Source of the DNA: Legionellaceae bacterium
Lineage (GTDB): Bacteria > Pseudomonadota > Gammaproteobacteria > Legionellales > Legionellaceae
Assembly: GCA_947470005.1 (NCBI GenBank)
Contig: CANISA010000116.1
Location: 1 to 5,611, forward strand
Length of the DNA stretch: 5,611 bases
Direction: 5' to 3'
The position numbers and the translations under genes were made by a program. Every line of letters begins with the position of its first letter. The first letter of the stretch is position 1. This document shows, piece after piece, positions 1 through 5,611 of this stretch. Under the pieces are notes generated by a model. It was given only the letters and a program-made list of their open reading frames with translations, ran no database searches and had not been told where the DNA came from.

Positions 1-1
1 G

Positions 2-775
2 AACCCCGTCGCCTTCTCTCTTGGGCCCTTACACGTGCATTGGTATGGCCTGATGTATCTACTGGCATTCCTCAGTGCATGGGGTTTGGCCTCGTGGCGA
101 ACCAAGCATTTTCATCTCCACTGGACGCCTGAGCAAATCAGCGATCTCATTTTTTTTGCAGCCCTTGGGATTATTATTGGCGGGCGTTTAGGTTATCTCG
201 TCTTTTACAATACAGAACGTTTTCTTCACGAGCCATGGCTGTTGTTCAAACTATGGGAAGGGGGTATGTCATTTCACGGTGGCTTATTAGGCGTTCTCGT
301 AGCACTGGGCTTTTTTTCCTGGCGAACCCACAAATCGTTCTGGGAGATTGCTGATTTTACGGCTCCTCTCGTGCCATTAGGCCTGGGCGCTGGACGCGCA
401 GGTAATTTCATCAACGGGGAATTATGGGGACGCGCGACTGATGTCCCTTGGGCCATGATTTTCCCAGAGGCAGACGGTCGCCCCCGTCACCCGTCTCAAC
501 TCTATGAGCTTGGCTTAGAGGGAATAGGTCTTTTTATCTTGGTGTGGTGGTATGCTCGAAAACCCAGACCGAAGGGCACTGTTTCCGCTGTGTTTTTAAT
601 GGGATATGCCGCCGTACGCATCCTGATAGAATGCTGGCGCGAACCCGACGTTCAGCGTGGTTTTTTAGCCTTCGGTTGGTTAACCGAGGGACAACTTCTA
701 TCAATCCCAATGTTTATCGTCGGATTTTTATTATGGTGGGTAAAACGCAATGAAAACATACCTTCAACTCATTGA
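2..775 (+). CDS. lgt: Prolipoprotein diacylglyceryl transferase, 5' end missing
   Basis: Inner-membrane enzyme that moves diacylglyceryl from phosphatidylglycerol to the lipobox cysteine of prolipoproteins, the first step of lipoprotein maturation. The frame is open to the left edge: codons from base 2 read NPVAFSLGPLHVHWYGLMYL, which aligns with E. coli Lgt from about residue 12, so about 11 codons lie outside the window and the GTG at 35 is an internal valine. Visible hallmarks are HWYG at the start, GGMSFHGG (His equivalent to E. coli H103), and the Lgt signature GAGRAGNFINGELWG with the equivalents of R143, N146, E151 and G154. RHPSQLYE and the late YAAVRILIE arginine follow. Several hydrophobic membrane segments are present, as expected for this seven-helix protein. 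The loop before RHPSQLYE is shorter than in E. coli, giving an estimated full length near 268 residues. The last 26 nt overlap thyA. Family assignment is secure. Confidence 0.97.
   Translation, partial: NPVAFSLGPLHVHWYGLMYLLAFLSAWGLASWRTKHFHLHWTPEQISDLIFFAALGIIIGGRLGYLVFYNTERFLHEPWLLFKLWEGGMSFHGGLLGVLVALGFFSWRTHKSFWEIADFTAPLVPLGLGAGRAGNFINGELWGRATDVPWAMIFPEADGRPRHPSQLYELGLEGIGLFILVWWYARKPRPKGTVSAVFLMGYAAVRILIECWREPDVQRGFLAFGWLTEGQLLSIPMFIVGFLLWWVKRNENIPSTH
735..740 (+). promoter_or_regulatory. Ribosome binding site of thyA inside lgt
   Basis: GGTGGG lies 9 nt before the thyA ATG at 750 and within the lgt coding sequence. It supports the ATG at 750, which also gives a protein of exactly the E. 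coli length. Ribosomes translating the end of lgt cross this site, which suggests translational coupling (inference). Confidence 0.6.
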
Positions 776-1544
776 TCATGTGTTGCAGCAAGGGATTACA
801 AAAGAGGACCGAACAGGCACCGGTGTGTTGTCCACTTTTGCTTATCAAATGCGCTTTGATTTGACCCAAGGCTTCCCCATGGTCACCACCAAAAAGCTAC
901 ACATGAGAAGCATTATTCATGAGCTTTTATGGTTCTTACAAGGCGACACCAACATTGCATACCTGCACGAGCATGGCGTGTCTATTTGGGATGAGTGGGC
1001 AAACGATGCAGGCGATCTCGGGCCTATTTATGGGTATCAGTGGCGTCATTGGCCGACTCAAGATGGGCACTCCATCGACCAACTCGCCGAGGTCATCTTG
1101 CAAATTAAAACCAATCCAAACTCGCGTCGCCTGATTGTCAGTGCCTGGAATGTGGGTTTGCTGGATCAGATGGCATTGCCTCCTTGCCACGCCTGGTTCC
1201 AATTTTATGTCGCCAATGGTCGTCTTTCCTGTCAACTGTACCAACGTTCAGCGGATATCTTCTTAGGCGTTCCCTTCAATATTGCATCCTATGCCCTGCT
1301 CACGCACATGGTCGCCCAACAATGTGATCTAGACGTCGGTGAGTTCATTTGGACAGGCGGCGATTGTCACCTCTACAATAACCATCTCGAACAAGCAAAC
1401 ACGCAGCGTCAACGAGCCCCTCTCCCTCTGCCTACGCTTCGTATTCATCGAAAACCTCCGTCGTTATTTGATTACCGGTTTGATGATTTTGAGTTCATCA
1501 ACTACCAATCTCACCCCGCGATCAAAGCACCAATCGCTGTTTAG
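750..1544 (+). CDS. thyA: Thymidylate synthase ThyA
   Basis: Cytosolic enzyme that methylates dUMP to dTMP using 5,10-methylenetetrahydrofolate and releases dihydrofolate. The product is 264 residues, the same length as E. coli ThyA, and aligns without visible gaps. Functional residues fall at the E. coli numbers: R21 in the DRTGTG phosphate loop, the RR pair at 126-127, catalytic C146 in ALPPCHAW, R166 in QLYQRS, D169, and N177 in GVPFNIASY. The C-terminus IKAPIAV matches the closing IKAPVAI that caps the active site. One difference is Ala at 168 where E. coli has Cys, which is not catalytic. The start overlaps lgt by 26 nt, so expression is probably tied to lgt transcription and translation. 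No folA follows, although dihydrofolate reductase often sits next to thyA in other bacteria. Assignment is secure. Confidence 0.99.
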   Translation: MKTYLQLIDHVLQQGITKEDRTGTGVLSTFAYQMRFDLTQGFPMVTTKKLHMRSIIHELLWFLQGDTNIAYLHEHGVSIWDEWANDAGDLGPIYGYQWRHWPTQDGHSIDQLAEVILQIKTNPNSRRLIVSAWNVGLLDQMALPPCHAWFQFYVANGRLSCQLYQRSADIFLGVPFNIASYALLTHMVAQQCDLDVGEFIWTGGDCHLYNNHLEQANTQRQRAPLPLPTLRIHRKPPSLFDYRFDDFEFINYQSHPAIKAPIAV

Positions 1545-1548
1545 AATA

Positions 1549-1577
1549 TTGATTTATTTTAACCCATATAGTAAGAT
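1549..1577 (+). promoter_or_regulatory. Possible sigma-70-type promoter for the C1 peptidase gene
   Basis: TTGATT (1549-1554) and TAAGAT (1572-1577) are separated by 17 bp, and each matches the -35 / -10 consensus at 4 of 6 positions. They lie in the only intergenic gap, just after the thyA stop. Transcription would start near 1584, leaving a short leader of about 25 nt. The match is modest; the placement is the main support. Read-through from lgt-thyA is an alternative, because no terminator hairpin is visible in the gap. Confidence 0.4.
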
Positions 1578-1597
1578 CGGCACACTTCTTTTTTTTC

Positions 1598-1603
1598 GGA
1601 GAG
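1598..1603 (+). promoter_or_regulatory. Ribosome binding site of the C1 peptidase gene
   Basis: GGAGAG ends 6 nt before the ATG at 1610. This is a good Shine-Dalgarno match, and the start gives a proper signal peptide. It follows directly after a run of eight T (1589-1596). Confidence 0.75.
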
Positions 1604-1609
1604 CTGCTG

Positions 1610-2680
1610 ATGAAGGGTATACGTCTCTTAACCGCCGCCGGCCTATTGTTAGCCGGTAGTGCGTTTGCACAACAAGACATTCAACTGATTGGGAAGATTC
1701 AACAACAGCTCCCTCGCTCAGCGAACCCCATGGTAAGAACACTCAACGCACAGGCCTTGCCAGCATCCATTACGTTATTAAAAATCGAACTCTCTGACAA
1801 TGCCTGGATGAAACTTCAAGCACGGACAGAAGAAACAGAAAAAAAAATGCCTCAAAATCCAATCGTTGGTGAGTCTAAAGGCGTTCAACTCGGCATGAAT
1901 GACGTCCCTGTCCTGGATCAAGGGCCACATTCAACCTGTGCGACGTTTGCGGTAACAGCTGCCATTGACGCCGCCTTACATCAAGGCGATACCATCAGCC
2001 AGCTCTGCCAGCTCCAATTAGGGCGTCACTTAGAAAAAAATGGCTACACCTTCAGTGGCTGGAATGGCTCGATGGGCCCCATCATCTTGCATCAAATGCA
2101 AACCTTTGGCTTCGTCAGCAAAGCCACTCAGCGTGAAAAAGGGTGTGCAGGAACCACCGAATACCCGACATACACCTCCGATGAGCCAGAAGCAGAACTC
2201 TCGCTCGCCGACTATCACGCCCTGAGTGAAGCGATGCCCGAAGGGAGCGTGAGCTGGTCATCGATGCTCGATGCTTATCACGTGTTTGTCGATAAAGTAG
2301 ACCCCAATCAAACACTTAAAAACGTCATAACCGTATTGAATGCAGGCGATCGCTTAACCTTCGGGGTACTGCTGTTTAGTACCGAGCAAGGAATCGCCGG
2401 TGCCATTGGGAAACACCATGCCAGCAACGACACGTGGGTCCTCACGCCAGAAATTATCAAACAAATCAATCAACAAGGCGAATTTGGTGGCCATGCCATG
2501 ATCATCACCGGATATGACAATGAAGCGGTTGCCATCGATAATCAGGGTCGGTCACACAAAGGATTACTGACGATACGAAACTCCTGGGGCAGTCATATCG
2601 GAAACAACGGCGATTTTTACATGTCTTATGACTATTTCAAAGCCTTGACCATCGAAATACAGCGTATTCGATCAAGCTAA
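1610..2680 (+). CDS. Secreted papain-like (C1 family) cysteine peptidase
   Basis: Predicted exported cysteine protease of 356 residues. Residues 1-20 form a clear Sec signal peptide: a KGIR n-region, a Leu/Ala-rich core, and a cleavage site AFA|QQ. Residues 21 to about 90 are a short polar stretch that could act as a propeptide. The catalytic domain follows in C1 order: oxyanion Gln104 and nucleophile Cys110 in VLDQGPHSTCATFAVTAA, a Gly-rich GWNGSMGP segment (150-157), His295 in GGHAMIITGYD, and Asn324 in IRNSWGS, followed by a typical GDFYMSYDYF strand. Papain has GSCWAF around the cysteine; here it is STCATFA. Cys133 and Cys179 are the only other cysteines and could form a disulfide. Legionella pneumophila secretes a C1 peptidase (Lpg2622) through type II secretion, and this could be a relative, but I could not compare them. 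It may be periplasmic or secreted; the substrate is unknown. The gene has its own ribosome binding site and a possible promoter, and its last 9 nt overlap the convergent ligase gene. Confidence 0.88.
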   Translation: MKGIRLLTAAGLLLAGSAFAQQDIQLIGKIQQQLPRSANPMVRTLNAQALPASITLLKIELSDNAWMKLQARTEETEKKMPQNPIVGESKGVQLGMNDVPVLDQGPHSTCATFAVTAAIDAALHQGDTISQLCQLQLGRHLEKNGYTFSGWNGSMGPIILHQMQTFGFVSKATQREKGCAGTTEYPTYTSDEPEAELSLADYHALSEAMPEGSVSWSSMLDAYHVFVDKVDPNQTLKNVITVLNAGDRLTFGVLLFSTEQGIAGAIGKHHASNDTWVLTPEIIKQINQQGEFGGHAMIITGYDNEAVAIDNQGRSHKGLLTIRNSWGSHIGNNGDFYMSYDYFKALTIEIQRIRSS

Positions 2681-3610
2681 TGTTTTACTAAAGGCCACGC
2701 GTTCCGCAACCGACTGCGGACCGCGTGCGGCCTGCGCTTCAATCGCTCGATACCGATCCAAAATCCCCACGCGATTTGCAATTTGAATGTTAAGTCCAGG
2801 CCGCGCATTCAACTCCAGCATCAGCGGACCATGATCTTTATCTAATACAATATCTACGCCTAAATAACCAAGGCCCGTTAATTCATAACAACGAGCGGCG
2901 ATTTCTAAAATACTATCCCAATAAGGAACATGGATATTCAGCGTTGAATTCAAGGTGTCGGGGTGGTAGTCAATCACATCGTTATGGAACACTCCCCCCA
3001 GTGTCACGCCGCTCGCCAAGTGAATACCCGCGCCGATCGCACCCTGGTGCAAATTAGCCTTCCCCCCCGAGAGACGTGTCGGCAAACGTACCATCGCCAT
3101 AGCAGGGTAGCCCAGCAAGGTAATCACCCGAATATCAGGCACCCCCTCATGACTAATGTCCGCAAACACAGGGTCAACCACAACGCGGTGCTCAACCATT
3201 GCATAATCAGGATGGCCGCCTAAGCTATATGCACCCGAGAGCAAGCATGACAAATGATAGGCAATCTCTTGCGTTGTTAATAATTTTCCATTGATTTGTC
3301 GATACCGGCCAAACACCCGACTCGTGATCACAAGAATGCCATCCCCGCCCGCACCATGTGCCGGCTTAATCACAAAATCAGTGTAAGGCGCCAGGATCTC
3401 TTCCAATGCCTTAATTTGACGTTCGGTTTTAATCAACGCATACAACGCAGGCACGGCAATACCTGCCGCTAAGGCGAGTCGCTTTGTTTGTAATTTGTCA
3501 TCCACCAAGGGATAGAGCTTTCGTGGATTATAACGTAACACATAATCGCTGTTTCGTCGGTTAATGCTTAAAATACCACGCTGGTGCAATCGACGGTAAA
3601 TCGTCCACAT
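2672..3610 (-). CDS. ATP-grasp ligase, RimK-related 'alpha-L-glutamate ligase-like' family
   Basis: A 312-residue cytosolic ATP-grasp enzyme expected to form an amide bond between a carboxylate, activated as acyl phosphate, and an amine. RimK itself adds glutamates to ribosomal protein S6, but this is a separate RimK-like subfamily whose substrate is not evident here. The N-terminus carries NRRNSDYVLRYNPRKLYPLVDDK (split: 17-26 and 27-39). ATP-binding features are Lys82 in VIKPAHG, the glycine loop GAGGDG (86-91), Glu140 in MVEHRV, PDIRV (158-162) and KANLHQGAIGAGI (184-196). Metal-binding residues are Asp253 in GVDIV and Glu266 and Asn268 in LELNARPGL. All key ATP-grasp residues appear intact. 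AGGGA 7 nt before the ATG serves as ribosome binding site. The ATG overlaps the stop of the upstream membrane-protein gene (TAATG), so coupled translation is likely. There is no RimK N-terminal domain and no fusion. Confidence 0.9.
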   Translation of the reverse strand: MWTIYRRLHQRGILSINRRNSDYVLRYNPRKLYPLVDDKLQTKRLALAAGIAVPALYALIKTERQIKALEEILAPYTDFVIKPAHGAGGDGILVITSRVFGRYRQINGKLLTTQEIAYHLSCLLSGAYSLGGHPDYAMVEHRVVVDPVFADISHEGVPDIRVITLLGYPAMAMVRLPTRLSGGKANLHQGAIGAGIHLASGVTLGGVFHNDVIDYHPDTLNSTLNIHVPYWDSILEIAARCYELTGLGYLGVDIVLDKDHGPLMLELNARPGLNIQIANRVGILDRYRAIEAQAARGPQSVAERVAFSKTLA

Positions 3611-5133
3611 TATGCTTTCCCTGCCAAGGCCTTAAACCGAACCAACTCAAGTAAACGATAGCCTCGATACTGACCAAACCACAAAATAAAGGCTAATAAA
3701 ACCAACAATAACTCAGGAAAAGCAAACATCAAATATTGCATAAATCCATTGCTCATAGCCCCAAATGCAATCACAGCGGCAACCAAGCTCCCGACACCGG
3801 ATTTAATCGCATCCGATGCGCCACGCTCATCCCACATGATGCACATCCGCTCGATGGTCATTGTTAAAATAATCATGGGAAAGAGTGCTACCGATAACCC
3901 GGAATCAAGACCTAATTTTTGACTCATCACACTAATAAAAATCATCAGCATGATCACCACCGTGAGAATAGCCGCCAGTCGAGGCACCAATAATAATCGC
4001 AATTGATCTAAATAAAAACGAGCCAATAGCCCAAACGAAACAATAAACGTAAACAGTGTTATGCCCCAAACCACATGGGTTTCTCGAAACGCTAACGCAA
4101 TCAAAACAGGCATGAACGTCCCAAACGTCCGAAGCCCTATAAAATTACGTAACAATAAAATAATAAAAGCGCCCACAGGGACGGTGAGTAAAATTTTATA
4201 GGTTTCTTGTACATTTACCGGCAGTTGCAGGAGCGAAAAACGCAATAACTGCGAGTCAGTTTGAAACCCACGCGCTTTAGCAAGGCTCAGCGCATTCACC
4301 GGCGTAGGCGATACCGTTAGTGTAAATTGAGGTTTTTTCCCACCCATCACATCAAACATGGGCTCACTTCCATACTGCCAAATTAAGAAGTCTTTCGGTA
4401 AGCCAGCAGAGCCCGTACGCGGGTTGACATACACCCATTCTTTGTCATTATAGACGGCAAGAAACAACTTAAAATTGGCCTTGCTCTGCTGCGTTAAATA
4501 AAATCCATGCACAGGCATGGCATCAATTTTTGCCCGATTAAGCACGCCAATGGCCGCCGACACCATGTGAGCATCATTGGGTTCACTCCCTACAAGCAAT
4601 TTGGCGTTTCCATCCCCTTTGTTGAGCTCTTTAATCGCGCTCTGTGCAAATGTTTGAATGTCTGCAGAGGATTGGCGTGCTTGGCCAATGATGGTATCCA
4701 TTGCCGTCTTTTGACTCTCTTCCAAGAGAGCCGCTTTTATTTTAACAGGCCGACTCAAGTACACATCATTATTATCGGTTTCACGAAGGACCGCTCGATA
4801 ATACAACGATTGTGGGCCAGCACTTCGTCGCAATGACCAGATTGCTCGACGATTATAACCGTTTGAATTTGTGGTCACTCCGTAATTTTGAGCGACAAAA
4901 TATTCATCCAAAATGGCAACATAAGGCGGCATATAAGGAATCGTAAAACTTGCTTTGACCGGCACATTTCGGTCGGCGACAAAACGAAGATTCGCTTCAA
5001 TCATCCAGCTATTCACTTTTTCGGTATCCGTCAAAGGGACGTCTAAAATCAAGTGCCGGTAGAAAAAAAGGCCCATCCCGACAAAGAATAAGGTCACAAT
5101 CAAGCCATAAAGATGGCGCTTACTGCTGCTCAT
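3610..5133 (-). CDS. Membrane protein with Cys-less (inactive) transglutaminase-like domain and C-terminal multi-TM domain
   Basis: A 507-residue inner-membrane protein matching the family annotated as 'inactive transglutaminase fused to 7 transmembrane helices'. Order: a membrane anchor at about 9-30; a periplasmic region at about 31-310; then hydrophobic segments at about 316-333, 338-350, 353-374, 384-403, 411-428, 447-466 and 468-487. The periplasmic part contains a transglutaminase-like core (about 180-260), with AAIGVLNRAKIDAMPVHGFYL followed by KEWVYVNPRTG. In active enzymes a catalytic Cys lies before such a segment and an Asp is usual where N237 sits here. The only cysteine of the whole protein is C431, in the membrane domain, so thiol catalysis is excluded. 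Motifs GLRTFGTFMPVLIALAF (333-349) and LFPMIILTMTIERM (417-430) look like the conserved core of the membrane domain. The start overlaps the upstream protease gene by 4 nt (ATGA), with GTGGG 6 nt upstream. It may sense, bind or transport the product handled by its two partners (inference). Confidence 0.87.
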   Translation of the reverse strand: MSSSKRHLYGLIVTLFFVGMGLFFYRHLILDVPLTDTEKVNSWMIEANLRFVADRNVPVKASFTIPYMPPYVAILDEYFVAQNYGVTTNSNGYNRRAIWSLRRSAGPQSLYYRAVLRETDNNDVYLSRPVKIKAALLEESQKTAMDTIIGQARQSSADIQTFAQSAIKELNKGDGNAKLLVGSEPNDAHMVSAAIGVLNRAKIDAMPVHGFYLTQQSKANFKLFLAVYNDKEWVYVNPRTGSAGLPKDFLIWQYGSEPMFDVMGGKKPQFTLTVSPTPVNALSLAKARGFQTDSQLLRFSLLQLPVNVQETYKILLTVPVGAFIILLLRNFIGLRTFGTFMPVLIALAFRETHVVWGITLFTFIVSFGLLARFYLDQLRLLLVPRLAAILTVVIMLMIFISVMSQKLGLDSGLSVALFPMIILTMTIERMCIMWDERGASDAIKSGVGSLVAAVIAFGAMSNGFMQYLMFAFPELLLVLLAFILWFGQYRGYRLLELVRFKALAGKA

Positions 5134-5611
5134 AATTTACCCACGGGATCTTTTTTAATGGTATATTTCAATGCAGGATCGACCACCCCACCAAAGGCAA
5201 TCAGTGCATCCCGGCCTAATAACAACGGATAGTTGAACCGTTTTCGATTCGTCAAATTAACCCGGATCACGCGAACTTTATCTCCGAGTTGAATCGACAT
5301 GCGGACCACAGGCCGCTTCATGGATTTCTTCAATAAGCTAGCTATCCGCGCCTCACCTGACCGAAGCTTAATATTAACCTGTCCAACATACTCGCATGTA
5401 AACAAACGATCGCCGTCTTTACTGGGCACCGTGAAGCGAAGGTAAGGCTTGCCTTCCATGTCAACCTCACTGATCGCTCTCGCGTTTAATGAGGCTGACT
5501 TCGCCCCCGTGTCCAATTTAGCCGATATAATTAATTTTTGATCGACCAAGGTTGCCTTTTCGATGTACCCATATGTACTTTTTTCATCATTTGCCATGGT
5601 CTGCCCCACGA
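5130..5611 (-). CDS. Retropepsin-like protease of the 'ATP-dependent zinc protease' family (PF05618), probably 5'-partial
   Basis: Small peptidase-fold protein of the family usually labelled 'ATP-dependent zinc protease', now grouped with retropepsin-like aspartic proteases. Counting from the GTG at 5609, the motif AKLDTGAKSASLNAR (30-44) carries Asp33-Thr-Gly-Ala, the retropepsin active-site signature. YPLLLGRDAL (127-136) resembles the hydrophobic-Gly-Arg flap-distal motif of retropepsins, and RPVVRMSIQLG and VNLTNRKRF are typical of the family. There is no histidine and only one cysteine, so a zinc-metalloprotease site is not possible. Retropepsins act as dimers, with one Asp from each chain. 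The frame is open to the window edge. Possible starts are GTG at 5609 or ATG at 5597 (GGGG 6 nt upstream), but the sequence GQTMA|NDEK looks like the end of a signal peptide, so the true start may lie outside the window. The stop overlaps the next gene's start (ATGA). Confidence 0.85.
   Translation of the reverse strand, partial: VGQTMANDEKSTYGYIEKATLVDQKLIISAKLDTGAKSASLNARAISEVDMEGKPYLRFTVPSKDGDRLFTCEYVGQVNIKLRSGEARIASLLKKSMKRPVVRMSIQLGDKVRVIRVNLTNRKRFNYPLLLGRDALIAFGGVVDPALKYTIKKDPVGKL

Noticed and set aside
35..37. GTG at 35 as the start of lgt
   Set aside because: Upstream codons continue in frame to the edge and match conserved Lgt residues (NPVAFSLGP), so this is an internal valine.
936..1244. 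102-codon open frame on the - strand inside thyA
   Set aside because: It is antisense to a strongly conserved gene and has no recognisable domain or ribosome site.
1567..1572. TATAGT as the -10 box of the peptidase promoter
   Set aside because: A better -10 match than TAAGAT, but no -35-like hexamer lies 16-18 bp upstream; the TTGATT spacing would be only 12 bp.
1339..1659. 106-codon + strand frame spanning the thyA end and the intergenic gap
   Set aside because: It overlaps both well-supported genes out of frame and shows no family features.
2703..2720. Inverted repeat TCCGCA / TGCGGA with a 6-nt loop near the convergent gene ends, as a terminator
   Set aside because: No T tract follows on either strand, and it lies inside the ligase coding sequence.
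4505..4520. Inverted repeat CCATGC-ACAG-GCATGG
   Set aside because: Short palindrome within the membrane-protein gene encoding AMPVHG; no regulatory context.
4715..4730. Hairpin CTCTCT-TCCA-AGAGAG
   Set aside because: It lies in mid-gene, has no T tract on the transcribed strand, and is explained by coding sequence (residues near LLEESQK).
4507..4836. 109-codon open frame on the + strand inside the membrane-protein gene
   Set aside because: Cys/His-rich low-quality translation typical of a shadow frame; the opposite strand is clearly coding.

Overview
The window reads as chromosomal DNA of a gammaproteobacterium of moderate GC content (judged by eye, not counted). The lgt-thyA pair matches the E. 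coli order, and the ThyA and Lgt sequences align with the E. coli proteins almost residue for residue at functional sites. A papain-like secreted peptidase and a retropepsin / pseudo-transglutaminase / ATP-grasp trio hint at a Legionella- or Coxiella-like lineage, but the sequence alone does not settle the genus. No mobile element, CRISPR, tRNA or rRNA is visible. Almost every base is coding; the only real intergenic gap is 65 bp.

Left part, + strand (1-1544): the 3' part of lgt (lipoprotein diacylglyceryl transferase; its start lies outside the window) runs into thyA (thymidylate synthase) with a 26-nt overlap. The thyA ribosome binding site lies inside lgt, so the two are probably co-transcribed and translationally coupled.

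Middle, + strand (1610-2680): after a 65-bp gap with a plausible sigma-70-type promoter and a T8 tract comes a gene for a signal-peptide-bearing C1 (papain-like) cysteine peptidase with an apparently intact Gln/Cys/His/Asn catalytic set. Its 3' end overlaps the convergent neighbour by 9 nt.

Right part, - strand (5611 down to 2672): three tightly coupled genes are transcribed right to left. They encode a small protein of the 'ATP-dependent zinc protease' family (PF05618) with a retropepsin DTGA motif and no histidine at all; a 507-residue membrane protein with one N-terminal anchor, a periplasmic transglutaminase-like domain without any cysteine, and a C-terminal multi-helix membrane domain; and an ATP-grasp ligase of the RimK-related ('alpha-L-glutamate ligase-like') family. 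They are joined by a 4-nt ATGA overlap and a 1-nt TAATG overlap. The set looks like a complete make / sense-or-transport / cleave module for a peptide or amino-acid modification at the inner membrane. Its substrate is not evident from the sequence. This trio, perhaps with the neighbouring papain-like peptidase, is the most interesting content of the window.
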